Assembly (NCBI GenBank): GCA_020247395.1
Contig: JADCJC010000003.1
Coordinates: forward strand, 62,001-126,000
Source of the DNA: Rhodocyclaceae bacterium
GTDB lineage: Bacteria; Pseudomonadota; Gammaproteobacteria; Burkholderiales; Usitatibacteraceae
Direction: 5' to 3'
Length of the DNA: 64,000 nucleotides
Both the position numbers and the translations under genes were made by a program. Every line of letters starts with the position of its first letter. Positions within the stretch are counted from its first letter, which is position 1. The notes beneath the pieces were generated by a model, which worked only from the letters and a program-made list of their open reading frames with translations, made no database searches and was not told the DNA's origin. Shown here piece by piece: positions 9,343 through 18,372 of this stretch.

Positions 9343-10104
9343 ATGACAACCGCGATCATCTGTGACGACGAACCGCGCCTTGCTGAAGCGCTGCGCGATT
9401 TGCTGAAGACAGCGTGGCCCGAACTGGACGTGCTGGCGCTGGGGCATAGCGGCGGCGACGCTCTGGGGCTCATCGCCGAACACGAGCCCGACATCGCTTT
9501 CCTCGATATCCGTATGCCGGGCTTGAGTGGGCTTGAAGTTGCGCGCCAAGTGGTCAGCAGCGACGCCGCGCCACGCATCGTTTTTGTCACGGCTTACGAT
9601 CAACACGCCATCGAAGCGTTTGAAGCACGAGCGGTCGATTACCTGCTCAAGCCGGTTAAAGCCGAACGACTGGCCGAAACCATTACGAGATTGAAGGCAT
9701 CGATCAACGATCAGGCTTCGCCCAGCGTTGATCAAAAACTCGTTGATGCGCTGCGGCAAATCTCAACGGTGGAGCGCAAGTTTTTGCGTTGGCTCAATTG
9801 CGGGCAGGGCAGCGAGATCGACGTTATCGCCACCGGCGAGGTGCTGTTTTTCCAGTCGCGCGACAAATACACGGCGGTTATCACCGCGAATAAAGAGCGA
9901 TACGTGCGCACACCTATTCGGGATTTGCTCAACGAACTCGATCCGGATGAATTTTGGCAGGTGCATCGCTCATCGGTCATCCGCGTGGCGGCCATCGAGC
10001 GCGTGATGAAGGACGACGTCGGCAGAATGCGCGTCAAGCTGCGCGGTACGAATGAACTCGTTCCAGTGTCGGCGGCCTTTACTGGTCGGTTTCGGCAGAT
10101 GTAG
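9343..10104 (+). CDS. LytTR-family response regulator
   Basis: A 253-residue response regulator, partner of the kinase directly upstream. The receiver domain (residues 1-120) has the acidic pair CDDE, phospho-acceptor Asp55 in FLDIRMPG, and the switch lysine in YLLKPVKAERL. The C-terminal LytTR DNA-binding domain (about 145-250) contains the typical EVLFFQSRDKYTAV and FWQVHRSSVIRV strands. Targets are unknown; such regulators bind paired direct repeats. The neighbour downstream, rlpA, is separated by more than 100 bases and is not obviously part of the unit. Confidence 0.9.
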   Translation: MTTAIICDDEPRLAEALRDLLKTAWPELDVLALGHSGGDALGLIAEHEPDIAFLDIRMPGLSGLEVARQVVSSDAAPRIVFVTAYDQHAIEAFEARAVDYLLKPVKAERLAETITRLKASINDQASPSVDQKLVDALRQISTVERKFLRWLNCGQGSEIDVIATGEVLFFQSRDKYTAVITANKERYVRTPIRDLLNELDPDEFWQVHRSSVIRVAAIERVMKDDVGRMRVKLRGTNELVPVSAAFTGRFRQM

Positions 10105-10220
10105 GTGTTGTTCGGCAAGGGAGCGAAACACGCGCCTTTTTGTATTTGTTTGTCGGCAATCGACGGTTTGGGGCGAAAATATGCCGTTTTTCTTCCGCCA
10201 ACCCCGCGCGACGTACTCCC

Positions 10221-11177
10221 TTGAACGCCACACATCCGTTGTTCCAATCTACACGTACTCGTGAACTCGTAAAGATAGCCGCGAGCCTGTTATTGGTATC
10301 GCTCTTGGCGGCGTGTTCCTCCACCCCCAAGTTGCCCGCCGCCTCCAAACCCACGCCTTCCAAATCAAGCGGCCAAGGTGGCTATTATTTAGACGACGGT
10401 CCCGGTGACGACGCGGCGAAGAACACCCCCGCCTACTTGGAAAGCATCCCGGATGCCGTGCCTCGCGCAGAGAAATTCCACTCAGGCGCAAACAAGCCGT
10501 ACACCGTGTTTGGTCGCAGTTATGCGCCAGTGGTGAACAATGATCCCTTCCGCCAAAGTGGCATCGCCTCGTGGTATGGCCGTAAATTCCACGGCAACAT
10601 GACCTCCATCGGCGAAATCTACGATATGTACGCGATGACGGCAGCGCACCCGACACTGCCGCTCCCCTCCTATGTGCGAGTGACGAATCCGGCCAACGCC
10701 AAGTCGGTGGTGGTGCGAGTGAATGATCGCGGGCCGTTTCATTCAGATCGCATCATTGATTTATCCTATGCCGCAGCCCACCGTCTTGACCTCGCGCGCA
10801 GAGGCAGCGGCCCGGTGACCATCGAGCGGGTTTTCGCCGGTGATCGTTCTGTTGTGGCGTCCGCTGCGCCGCCGCGCGTGGCACTGCCAACCACACCACC
10901 ACCGCCCGCCACTGTCATTGCGACTTCGCCGATTACAACCGATGGCACACAACTGTTCTTGCAACTGGGTGCCTTCAGTTCACAAGAAAACGCGAACATT
11001 TTCCGTGATCGCATGACGCGCGAGCTCGATTGGAACCGCGAACCTATCGTTACTGTGTTTAAGGATAGCCTCTGGCGCGTGCGCTTGGGCCCATACTCCT
11101 CCCGCACCGAGGCCGAAGCGATTCAATCGCGCGTAAAACAGTCCCACGATTTTTCACCCGTTATCTCTCAACCTTAA
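10221..11177 (+). CDS. rlpA: Septal-ring lytic transglycosylase RlpA-type lipoprotein
   Basis: Outer-membrane lipoprotein that cleaves denuded peptidoglycan at the division site. A signal segment (VKIAASLLLVSLLAAC) ends in a lipobox, then comes a proline/serine linker, the double-psi beta-barrel RlpA domain (GIASWYGRKFHG, then VVVRVNDRGPF and RIIDLSYAAA, including the catalytic-type Asp and His positions) and a C-terminal SPOR domain (LFLQLGAFSS to VRLGPYSS) that binds septal glycan. The start is uncertain: no ATG lies in frame close to the signal peptide; TTG codons at 10221, 10239 and 10140 are possible. It leads the dac/aminotransferase/lipB/lipA group. Confidence 0.88.
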   Translation: MNATHPLFQSTRTRELVKIAASLLLVSLLAACSSTPKLPAASKPTPSKSSGQGGYYLDDGPGDDAAKNTPAYLESIPDAVPRAEKFHSGANKPYTVFGRSYAPVVNNDPFRQSGIASWYGRKFHGNMTSIGEIYDMYAMTAAHPTLPLPSYVRVTNPANAKSVVVRVNDRGPFHSDRIIDLSYAAAHRLDLARRGSGPVTIERVFAGDRSVVASAAPPRVALPTTPPPPATVIATSPITTDGTQLFLQLGAFSSQENANIFRDRMTRELDWNREPIVTVFKDSLWRVRLGPYSSRTEAEAIQSRVKQSHDFSPVISQP

Positions 11178-11184
11178 GAACCAA

Positions 11185-12351
11185 ATGAAACTCCGCAATC
11201 TGCTCTGTGCTCTCTCCATCGTCGTCTTTACGTCCTCCGCTGTCCTCGCACAACTTCCCGTCATCCAGGCCGATATCCCGCCGCCCGTGGTCACGGCGCG
11301 CGCTTATGTGCTTTTCGACGCCAGCAGTGGCCAGATATTGGCCAGTCAGGCAATCAGTGATCGGTTCGAGCCGGCATCGTTGACAAAACTGATGACCGCC
11401 TATTTGGTGTTCGATGCGATCAAGACAAAAAAACTCTCTCTGGGTCAAAATGTCTCTGTGTCCGAGCGTGCCTGGAAAGCTGAGGGCTCACGCATGTTTA
11501 TTGACCCGAAGCAGTCGCCGACCGTCGAGATGCTCATTCGCGGCATGATCGTGCAAAGCGGCAACGACGCCTCCATCGCGCTCGCCGAGGCAGTTGCGGG
11601 CACTGAAGATGTGTTTACCCAGCTCATGAACAAGACCGCGCAGAAGTTGGGTATGAAAAATACCAACTTCTTGAATTCGACAGGGCTGCCAAGCCCGCAA
11701 CACTACTCAACCGCTGAAGATCTGCTGCTGCTTGCAAACGCGATCATCCGCGACTTTCCGGCCGAATTCGCCTATTACAAAGAGCGTGAGTTTACGCACA
11801 ACAAAATCACCCAACCCAACCGCAACCGGTTGTTGTTCATCGACCCCACCGTCGACGGTTTGAAGACCGGCCATACCGATGCCGCCGGCTACTGCCTGAT
11901 TGCGACCGCCAAACGCCCCGGCGCAACGGGCGGCGAGCGGCGGCTCATTTCGGTGGTGCTCGGCACCAATTCTGACTCGGCGCGCACGCAAGAGAGCCAA
12001 AAGTTACTCAACTATGGTTACCAGATGTTTGACTCACAACGCATGTACACGAAAGGGCAGGCGATTGCAGCACCGCAGATTTTTAAGGGCACACAAAACA
12101 CGGTCAAACTCGGATTTGATCGCGACATTTGGCTGACACTGCCGAAGGAGAAGTTCACAGGAATCACCGCCATGCTCAGCACCACACAGCCGCTGCTGGC
12201 ACCGCTGCAGCCCGGTCAGAAAGCAGGGATAATGAAATTGGTTCGTGACGGCAAAACGCTTGCCGAAATCCCGGTGGTCGCTCTTGAAGATGTCAAAGTT
12301 GCGGGGTTCCTCGGTCGTGGTTGGGACGCTATTCGACTGATGTTCAAATAA
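11185..12351 (+). CDS. dacC: D-alanyl-D-alanine carboxypeptidase (PBP5/6 family)
   Basis: Low-molecular-mass penicillin-binding protein that removes the terminal D-Ala from peptidoglycan stem peptides. The 388-residue product has a signal peptide (cut near VLAQ), the three active-site motifs SLTK (Ser65, Lys68), SGN (125-127) and KTG (227-229), and the C-terminal PBP5 beta domain with a final amphipathic helix (GRGWDAIRLMFK) that anchors it to the outer face of the inner membrane. It begins 8 bases after rlpA. The name dacA or dacC is a matter of convention; the downstream D-amino-acid aminotransferase suggests recycling of D-alanine. Confidence 0.93.
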   Translation: MKLRNLLCALSIVVFTSSAVLAQLPVIQADIPPPVVTARAYVLFDASSGQILASQAISDRFEPASLTKLMTAYLVFDAIKTKKLSLGQNVSVSERAWKAEGSRMFIDPKQSPTVEMLIRGMIVQSGNDASIALAEAVAGTEDVFTQLMNKTAQKLGMKNTNFLNSTGLPSPQHYSTAEDLLLLANAIIRDFPAEFAYYKEREFTHNKITQPNRNRLLFIDPTVDGLKTGHTDAAGYCLIATAKRPGATGGERRLISVVLGTNSDSARTQESQKLLNYGYQMFDSQRMYTKGQAIAAPQIFKGTQNTVKLGFDRDIWLTLPKEKFTGITAMLSTTQPLLAPLQPGQKAGIMKLVRDGKTLAEIPVVALEDVKVAGFLGRGWDAIRLMFK

Positions 12352-12417
12352 CCGCTGGTGGTGAATCGCGAGCCGATCAACGCTCGTTGTGTCGCAAAAC
12401 TTCATGAAGGTGCCAAG

Positions 12418-13323
12418 ATGACTCAAGCGCTCTGTCTGCCCACGGTGTTCCTGAATGGCGAATACATGCCACTGGAAAACGCCAAAATTTCGCCGCTGGA
12501 TCGCGGTTTCATTTTCGGTGACGGCGTATATGAAGTCATTCCCTACTATGATGGCCGCGGCCTGCGTGCCAGAGAACACTTGCTGCGCTTGCAGCGCTCG
12601 ATGGACGAGCTATACCTCACCAACCCCTACGCGATTGACAAATGGGAAGCGACCATCAATGAACTGATTGCGCGTAACGGCGGCGGCAATGTCGGCGTGT
12701 ATATCCAAGTCACACGCGGCGTGGCAAAGCGCGATTTTCCACCGCCCGAGGGCCTGACGCCGACGGTGTTCATGATGGTGAATCCACTGGCCACACCAAA
12801 GCCCGAGATCTACGCCAAGGGGATTTCGGTGGCCTCGCTGGATGACAATCGCTGGTTGAAGTGCCACGTCAAATCCACCGCACTGTTGGGCGCCGTGTTA
12901 TTGAAACACGAATCCAGCCTGCTGGGTGCGGATGAGGCCATCATGTTCCGTGATGGTTACCTCACCGAGTCTTCTGCCTCGAATATCGCCGCTGTCAAAA
13001 ACGGCGTAATCTTATGCCCGCCGATGGATAACCTCATTCTGGGCGGGATTACCTACGTATTGATGATGGAGCTGGCGCGTAAAGCAGGCATGCCGATGGA
13101 AGTACGCAGGGTATCGCGCAAAGAAGTGCGCGCGGCCGATGAGCTTTGGATACTCTCTTCAACAAAAGAAGTGGCGCCGATTGTTTTGCTTGATGGCAAA
13201 CCGGTAGGGCACGGCGCGGATGCCGGCAAACCCGGGCCGATGTTCAAAAAAATGTATGAACTGTTTCAACAGTACAAGCGAGATCTGCCGCCCGCAGCAC
13301 GAGTCGCGAGAGCGGCTGAGTAG
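12418..13323 (+). CDS. dat: Class IV aminotransferase, probable D-amino-acid transaminase
   Basis: Fold-type IV PLP enzyme of 301 residues. The PLP lysine is Lys152 in the VKSTALLG block, and the phosphate-binding and family motifs LDRGFIFGDGVYEV and YLTESSASNIAAV are present. D-amino-acid transaminases, branched-chain aminotransferases and aminodeoxychorismate lyases share this fold; the position directly after a D,D-carboxypeptidase supports the D-alanine role. ATG 12418 has a GAAGG site 7 bases upstream; the longer frame from 12358 lacks one. The gene order dac, dat, DUF493, lipB, lipA recurs in beta- and gammaproteobacteria. Confidence 0.87.
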   Translation: MTQALCLPTVFLNGEYMPLENAKISPLDRGFIFGDGVYEVIPYYDGRGLRAREHLLRLQRSMDELYLTNPYAIDKWEATINELIARNGGGNVGVYIQVTRGVAKRDFPPPEGLTPTVFMMVNPLATPKPEIYAKGISVASLDDNRWLKCHVKSTALLGAVLLKHESSLLGADEAIMFRDGYLTESSASNIAAVKNGVILCPPMDNLILGGITYVLMMELARKAGMPMEVRRVSRKEVRAADELWILSSTKEVAPIVLLDGKPVGHGADAGKPGPMFKKMYELFQQYKRDLPPAARVARAAE

Positions 13324-13344
13324 GTGCGCGGCGATAGACCCAAG

Positions 13345-13668
13345 ATGACACAACCTAAACACATTGGCGCGGAAGGCGCCGAAACCAAAGACACGTTATT
13401 GGTTTTTCCAACGGCGTTTCCAATCAAGGTGATGGGGCGGATGAAGTCGCAGGATGCTAACGCTACAAATACCGACTTTGCGCAGACCATTGCCGCCATC
13501 GTACTAAAGCATGCGCCGGACTTTGATGTCGCCACCCTCGAAATGCGGCCATCGAAGAATGGCAACTTCATTTCTGTCACAGCAACCATTAAGGCAACAT
13601 CCAAGTTGCAACTCGACGACATCTACCGCGAGCTTACCGCTCACCCGGCGGTATTGATGGCCTTGTGA
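13345..13668 (+). CDS. ybeD: DUF493 family protein (YbeD-like)
   Basis: A protein of about 107 residues with the DUF493/YbeD ACT-like fold: FPTAFPIKVMG near the N-terminus, SKNGNFISVTATIKATS in the centre and LDDIYRELTAHPAVLMAL at the end, all typical. The family always sits beside lipB and is thought to have a regulatory role, but its function is not settled. ATG 13345 gives the usual length; a GTG at 13324 right after the preceding stop is an alternative start. Confidence 0.88.
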   Translation: MTQPKHIGAEGAETKDTLLVFPTAFPIKVMGRMKSQDANATNTDFAQTIAAIVLKHAPDFDVATLEMRPSKNGNFISVTATIKATSKLQLDDIYRELTAHPAVLMAL

Positions 13669-13716
13669 GTTGTTGCCCCGGACTTGGTTCGGGAACCAGT
13701 TTTGTGGTGTATTACG

Positions 13717-14358
13717 ATGCGCGATAAATGCTCGTTGGCCGCCCCTCTCATCAAATATCTCGGCCTTGCCGACTACCAGCAAACCTTCGATGCCATGCGT
13801 GCGCATAACCGCGCGACGACGGACTCGACGACAGACGAAATCTGGCTGCTGGAACATCCACCGGTATTTACCCAAGGGCTGGCCGGTAAGCCAGAACACA
13901 TCCTCGATGCTGGCAATATTCCGGTTGTCAAAATCGACCGCGGCGGCCAAGTGACGTACCACGGGCCCGGCCAGCTCGTGGTGTATTTGCTGCTCAACAT
14001 GCGCACACGCAACTATGGCGTCAAAAGCCTTGTGAACCGGATCGAGCAATCGGTTATCAATTTACTCGCCGAACATGGCATTGTCGCCGAACGGCAATCC
14101 GGCATGCCGGGTGTGTATGTGGCAACCGTCTCGGCAATCGCAAAGATCGCTGCCATCGGATTGCGCGTGGCAAACCATGCGACATACCATGGTCTCTCGT
14201 TAAACGTCGACATGGATCTTGCACCGTTTTCGCGTATCAATCCGTGTGGGTATGCGGGGCTGGCGACCACGCAAATGAGTGCCTTAGGCGCACGAGATAA
14301 AATGGACGTTGTTGGCGAGAAATTGCTCAAGCACTTGAAAGCGAATCTGTATGGCTGA
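13717..14358 (+). CDS. lipB: Lipoyl(octanoyl) transferase
   Basis: LipB moves octanoate from acyl carrier protein to the lipoyl domains of 2-oxoacid dehydrogenases. The 213-residue product has [18 protein letters not shown], the [15 protein letters not shown] block and the catalytic pair Lys143 (in [10 protein letters not shown]) and Cys177 (in INPCGYAG). ATG 13717 is the first start that keeps the normal N-terminus. Its last 8 bases overlap lipA, indicating coupled translation. Confidence 0.95.
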   Translation: MRDKCSLAAPLIKYLGLADYQQTFDAMRAHNRATTDSTTDEIWLLEHPPVFTQGLAGKPEHILDAGNIPVVKIDRGGQVTYHGPGQLVVYLLLNMRTRNYGVKSLVNRIEQSVINLLAEHGIVAERQSGMPGVYVATVSAIAKIAAIGLRVANHATYHGLSLNVDMDLAPFSRINPCGYAGLATTQMSALGARDKMDVVGEKLLKHLKANLYG

Positions 14359-15337
14359 AGTCGAAAACAAGGTGGCTAGCGGGGTCACGGCTGGCGAAAA
14401 ACAAAAGTCTGGCCTCAAGACCGCACGCATCCCCATCAAGGTTGTATCCGACGCGCCGCGACTGAAAAAGCCCGACTGGATTCGTGTCAAGGCAGGTTCA
14501 TCCAGCAGCCGTTTCTACGAGATCAAAGAAATTCTGCGCGAAGCCAAGCTGCATAGCGTGTGTGAGGAGGCGTCATGCCCGAATATTGGTGAATGTTTCG
14601 GCAAAGGCACCGCCACCTTTATGATCATGGGGGATCTTTGTACACGCCGCTGTCCATTTTGTGATGTCGGACACGGTCGCCCACTGCCGCTGGATCAAGA
14701 CGAGCCGCGCCATTTGGCGGAAACCATCGCCAAACTCAAGCTCAAGTACGTGGTGATCACCAGCGTCGATCGTGACGATCTGCGTGACGGGGGTGCCGGA
14801 CACTTTGTTGAATGCATCCGCCAAACCCGTTCACTCTCACCGACGACACAAATCGAAATTCTCACGCCGGATTTTCGCGGCCGCCTCGATCGTTCACTCG
14901 CTATCCTGCGTGACGCGCCGCCGGATGTGATGAACCATAACCTTGAAACGGTGCCTCGTTTATACCAACAGGCGCGCCCCGGTTCGGACTATGCACACTC
15001 ATTGAAGTTACTTAAAGACTTCAAGGCTGAACATCCTAACGTGCCAACCAAGAGCGGCCTGATGGTGGGTCTGGGAGAAACCAACGAAGAGATTTTGGAT
15101 GTGATGCGTGACTTGCGCGCCCACGACGTCGATATGCTCACCATCGGCCAATATCTGCAACCGTCCGGCCATCATCTGCCGGTGCTGCGCTACGTCACGC
15201 CGGATGAGTTCAAGATGTTTGAAACCGAGGCCTACAAGATGGGCTTTGTGCATGCGGCGTGTGGCCCGATGGTGCGCAGTTCATATCACGCAGACCAGAT
15301 GGCGCATGAGGCGGGGATTGTTGTGAATAATCAATAG
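14351..15337 (+). CDS. lipA: Lipoyl synthase
   Basis: Radical-SAM enzyme that inserts two sulfurs into protein-bound octanoate. The 328-residue product carries both cluster motifs: the auxiliary-cluster set C71-x4-C76-x5-C82 ([12 protein letters not shown]) and the SAM-cluster set C97-x3-C101-x2-C104 (CTRRCPFC), plus the C-terminal RSSY serine ligand. It is the last gene of the rlpA-lipA group; an AT-rich stretch with two GAATATTTA copies follows the stop, and no strong terminator is visible. Confidence 0.97.
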   Translation: MAEVENKVASGVTAGEKQKSGLKTARIPIKVVSDAPRLKKPDWIRVKAGSSSSRFYEIKEILREAKLHSVCEEASCPNIGECFGKGTATFMIMGDLCTRRCPFCDVGHGRPLPLDQDEPRHLAETIAKLKLKYVVITSVDRDDLRDGGAGHFVECIRQTRSLSPTTQIEILTPDFRGRLDRSLAILRDAPPDVMNHNLETVPRLYQQARPGSDYAHSLKLLKDFKAEHPNVPTKSGLMVGLGETNEEILDVMRDLRAHDVDMLTIGQYLQPSGHHLPVLRYVTPDEFKMFETEAYKMGFVHAACGPMVRSSYHADQMAHEAGIVVNNQ

Positions 15338-15569
15338 AAATTAAGAATATTTAGTATAAAACGCGAATATTTAATTCAGTCAAAGTTTTCTTCGGATTTC
15401 TGCGAGTGTTGATCGGCAGACATTACCGATTAAATTTGGGGCAGCGCTACTTGAGTTCTCCCACCGGGAAGCGCCGAACGAGACTTTTCAATATTTGGGC
15501 GGCAGTCGAAACTCATGTCGGCGGACGCGGCGGGGAGCACCGGCGGCTTGCCAGCGGAGGGCGTCTCGC

Positions 15570-15884
15570 TCATGCGGAAGCCGCTGCATCTGACCCGCGA
15601 TGCGGCGCAATCTTGCGAATCGCCTTCCCTGCCAAATCCTCTGCGCATTGAATGTCGTAATGCGCTTGCAGGTTCATCCAGCTCTGCACATCGGTGCCGA
15701 AAAAACGCGCTAGGCGCAATGCTGTATCGGCGCTGATGCCGCGCCGCTCACGCACGATTTCGTTCACGCGCGCGGGTGTCACATCCAAGGCGCGCGCCAG
15801 TGAATTGCTGGAGAGGCCGAGCGGCTTCATGAATTCCTCGCGTAGGATTTCGCCGGGGTGAATTGGGGTCAGTTTCTTGCTCAT
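15570..15884 (-). CDS. higA: HigA-family antitoxin (XRE-type)
   Basis: A 104-residue antitoxin of the HigA addiction-module family. It starts MSKKLTPIHPGEILREEF, the family hallmark, followed by a helix-turn-helix (LSSNSLARALDVTPARVNEIVRER, about residues 22-46), and the dimer-forming AQSWMNLQ-like FGTDVQSWMNLQAHYDI segment. In such systems the antitoxin binds and silences the HigB RNase and represses the shared promoter. It lies 23 bases downstream of the toxin frame in toxin-first order. Because the toxin frame here is broken, the antitoxin may now be a remnant or an orphan regulator. The C-terminal tail is alanine-rich. Confidence 0.9.
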   Translation of the reverse strand: MSKKLTPIHPGEILREEFMKPLGLSSNSLARALDVTPARVNEIVRERRGISADTALRLARFFGTDVQSWMNLQAHYDIQCAEDLAGKAIRKIAPHRGSDAAASA

Positions 15885-15907
15885 GCTCGCTGTCTTTCTG
15901 TGGTTCT

Positions 15908-16186
15908 TCAGTGGTAATCGACAATTTCGACGTTCATCGCGCCTTGCGACGCCCAGACAAAGCAAATCCGAAATTAATCGTTGATGCGAATGCTGTGCTG
16001 GCCTTGACGATTGCCCGTCAGCGCTTCCAATCGATTGCCGGGGGGAACCCGCAGGAAATCGAGCGTTGCTGCGGCGTGCAACTGATCGAGTTTGCGGCGG
16101 GCTGAGGATTCGACGTTCACAAATCGCTTGACCCGATGGCGTTCGAAAAGGCGTTGGCTATCGGCACACTTGAACGACAGGATCAT
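15908..16186 (-). pseudogene. higB: HigB-like toxin with an in-frame stop
   Basis: The frame encodes a RelE/HigB-type RNase of 92 codons, from MILSFKCADSQRLFE to FVWASQGAMNVEIVDYH, the normal family length. After SIRIND the frame meets TAA at 15974-15976, then continues as FRICFVW to the proper end. In functional homologues the sequence there reads RINDQWRICF, so the stop replaces the glutamine codon by one base change (CAA to TAA). The C-terminal part lost holds residues needed for RNA cleavage. Gene order, spacing to higA and the upstream palindrome are otherwise intact. Calling it a pseudogene rests on the assumption that the stop is not a sequencing error or read through. Confidence 0.85.
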
Positions 16187-16196
16187 CGGGTGATGA

Positions 16197-16215
16197 TATA
16201 TCGTTATACGATATA
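16197..16215. promoter_or_regulatory. Palindrome upstream of higBA, probable operator
   Basis: A 19-base perfect inverted repeat with 8-base arms (TATATCGT / ACGATATA) around a 3-base centre lies 11 bases upstream of the higB start. Location and symmetry fit the operator bound by the HigBA complex for autorepression. The flanking sequence is AT-rich and could hold the promoter. Confidence 0.6.
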
Positions 16216-16269
16216 GCGTCAAGCTATGCATACAGGTTAAATCCGCGCGCCCACTCATGGGAGGCGCTC

Positions 16270-16350
16270 ATGTTTGGTCTGGCAGCGTTTGAACCGGGCT
16301 TCAAGATTCCGCGCGACCAGTGGAAGACGCGTGGCGAAGAGCATCGATAA
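16270..16350 (+). CDS. Possible 26-residue small ORF
   Basis: A short frame starts with ATG preceded by GGAGG 5 bases upstream and ends at TAA 16350. The peptide begins MFGLAAFEPGF and ends in a basic, hydrophilic tail. It may be a real small protein or the end of a former gene; nothing similar is recognised. It is divergent from higB and lies between the operator and the antiporter gene. Confidence 0.25.
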   Translation: MFGLAAFEPGFKIPRDQWKTRGEEHR

Positions 16351-16422
16351 CCCTGCCTGAAAAACGATCCTCGTCTAAACTAGGCGGACTCTTCGCCTTC
16401 AGGCCTGCGGCCTTGTAAATCC

Positions 16423-17646
16423 ATGGCATCCACCATCCTCGCCGTTGGCCTATTCATTTTTGCGGCCTACTTCTTCAAGGGCATCTTCACCCGCACCGGT
16501 GTCCCAGATGTCTTGCTACTGATGCTGTGCGGCATTTTGCTCGGGCCAGTGCTAGGGTGGGTCAGCCCCGCACAATTCGGCGCGGCCGGTAGCGCGCTGG
16601 CGACCATGGCGTTGGTCGTGATTCTGTTTGAAGGCGGCGTCGATCTTGATTTATCGTCGCTGAAGTCTTCGATCTCCGCCACGCTCAAACTCACGCTCTC
16701 CACATTCATTGCCACCGTTGCCATTGTTACGGTTGCGGGCGTTTGGTTGGCGGGTTTGACATGGATGCCGGCAGTAATGCTGGGCATGATCTTGGGCGGA
16801 ACGTCTTCGGCAGTGGTGATACCGCTCGTGCAAGGTTTGAATGTGCAAGGCAAGGCGCGAACCGTATTGGTGCTTGAGTCCGCTATCACGGATGTGCTGT
16901 GTATCGTCGGCATCTTTGTACTGCTCGATGCCGCCAAAAAAGGCGGTGTGTCGGTCGCCGACACGGCCCTTGCGGTCAGTGAAACGATGATCGTCGCGGT
17001 GTTAATTGGCGGGCTTGCGGGGCTGGCGTGGTTATTGTTGTTACGCGCTGCGCGACAACTTCCTCACGGTAGTTTTGCTTCCGCCGCGATGTGTTTCATC
17101 GTCTACGGAACAACCGAACTGCTCGGTTTTTCAGGGGCGATTGCCGCGTTGTGTTTTGGGTTGTTCCTTGCCAATGGCCGCCGATTTGCAAACGCGACGG
17201 GGTTGATTCGGCCCGGCCGGCTTGCCGCGTTTTCATCACAGGAGCAGAGCTTTCTTCAGGAGCTCATCTTTGTGTTGAAGACGTTTTTCTTTGTCTTCCT
17301 CGGTATTTCGATGCAGCTCAAAGACACACAGGTACTTGTGATTGGCGCGGTGATCGTCGTCGCAGTTTACGGCGTACGCCACGTGCTGGCCGGAATGACC
17401 AGTGACCGTGATATCGCAACCGAGCACGTGGCACTCACCGCCATCATGGTGCCGAAAGGGTTGGCAGCAGCGGTGCTGGCCGGGTTGCCATTGCAGCAAG
17501 GCGTGGAGGGCGGCGAGACCATACAAGGCATCGCCTTTGTGGTTGTGCTGCTGAGCATCGGTCTTACTGCCGTCATGATTCCGATTCAACGATCAACGTT
17601 TGGCGGCGGCCTGTATCGCAAACTATTCCGCAGCCAGCAAACCTAG
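16423..17646 (+). CDS. CPA1-type cation/proton antiporter
   Basis: Inner-membrane antiporter of 407 residues with about 12 hydrophobic segments. Family features are visible: GVPDVLLLMLCGILLGP in the first helices, FEGGVDLD in the fifth, and the ion-site region LVLESAITDVLCIVG, where the ESxxxD type arrangement is typical of Na+(K+)/H+ exchangers. The large cytosolic regulatory domain found in some relatives is absent; the protein ends shortly after the last helix. The exchanged ion cannot be assigned. It is followed by a bidirectional terminator shared with the convergent BON gene. Confidence 0.88.
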   Translation: MASTILAVGLFIFAAYFFKGIFTRTGVPDVLLLMLCGILLGPVLGWVSPAQFGAAGSALATMALVVILFEGGVDLDLSSLKSSISATLKLTLSTFIATVAIVTVAGVWLAGLTWMPAVMLGMILGGTSSAVVIPLVQGLNVQGKARTVLVLESAITDVLCIVGIFVLLDAAKKGGVSVADTALAVSETMIVAVLIGGLAGLAWLLLLRAARQLPHGSFASAAMCFIVYGTTELLGFSGAIAALCFGLFLANGRRFANATGLIRPGRLAAFSSQEQSFLQELIFVLKTFFFVFLGISMQLKDTQVLVIGAVIVVAVYGVRHVLAGMTSDRDIATEHVALTAIMVPKGLAAAVLAGLPLQQGVEGGETIQGIAFVVVLLSIGLTAVMIPIQRSTFGGGLYRKLFRSQQT

Positions 17647-17671
17647 ACGGCATACCTCGCCAGTCTGAATA

Positions 17672-17700
17672 CAAAAAAGCCCGGCATGACCGGGCTCTTT
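17672..17700. terminator. Bidirectional rho-independent terminator
   Basis: A perfect 7-base stem AGCCCGG / CCGGGCT with loop CATGA, preceded by six A and followed by TCTTT, sits between the convergent antiporter and BON genes. The flanking A and T runs let it serve both strands. Confidence 0.85.
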
Positions 17701-17718
17701 GCTTGCCGAATGTGACGC

Positions 17719-18045
17719 TTAGCGTTTAACGTTGACGTCTGGGAAAACGGCTGTCACGCCTTTAATTCCTTGTACCGCCTTTGCCACGCGCGCCAAATCT
17801 TGGCCCGTCTCGACCTCGCCTTTTAGCGTGACTTCGCCTTTTGCAACAGTTGGCGTGACACTGCGCACACCCATGCTGCGGAGCTGAGCGCGAACCGCTT
17901 CGGCCAACTCAACATCGGGATTTACGACGACCGGTGCGGCGATACGGGTATCTGGAACAATTGGGTTCGGCGTGACCTTCATGTCCGCACAAGCAGACAA
18001 CATGGTTGCTGCGATGAGCGCAGCGGCAATAGAGATTTTCTGCAT
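17719..18045 (-). CDS. BON-domain lipoprotein
   Basis: A 108-residue envelope lipoprotein. The signal peptide ends in the lipobox LSAC with Cys19. One BON domain fills residues about 45-108 (VELAEAVRAQLRSMGVRSV, then GEVTLKGEVETGQDLARVAKAVQGIKGVTAV), the classic BON pattern with the central glycine. BON domains bind phospholipid or envelope partners; OsmY and DolP are relatives. Its promoter region lies upstream in the gene-poor stretch 18046-18372. Confidence 0.85.
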   Translation of the reverse strand: MQKISIAAALIAATMLSACADMKVTPNPIVPDTRIAAPVVVNPDVELAEAVRAQLRSMGVRSVTPTVAKGEVTLKGEVETGQDLARVAKAVQGIKGVTAVFPDVNVKR

Positions 18046-18372
18046 ATTCGTCGTGTCCTGTTAATCAGCCAAGGGGAAAATCAGCCGATGACGGCTGCGC
18101 TTGAAAGGAGTATGTGACGACGATGTTGCAGAAATTTGACAGCGCATCTCGATTTGATCGACTGCCTAGGCAGCCAGTATCTACAAAACTCATCGGCAGC
18201 ACGACGGAAACACGCGATTGTTCACAATGATTCAACAGCAAGCTAGCCAACAATGAGCGGTAAGCATCTACAAAAAACTACCGCTTCGCGCACCAACATA
18301 AGCCACACGCCGATACAAGAGTACGGGATTTCCCAGCAAGAGTACGCAGGACCTTGATCGTCGCCGCACCGC
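18046..18372. other. Gene-poor stretch upstream of the BON gene
   Basis: About 330 bases without a credible gene on either strand. It should contain the promoter of the BON lipoprotein gene, but I see no clear -35/-10 pair, repeat or structured RNA. Confidence 0.5.

Noticed and set aside
15406-15736. Short plus-strand frames between lipA and higA
   Set aside because: They overlap higA or lack ribosome sites and known motifs.
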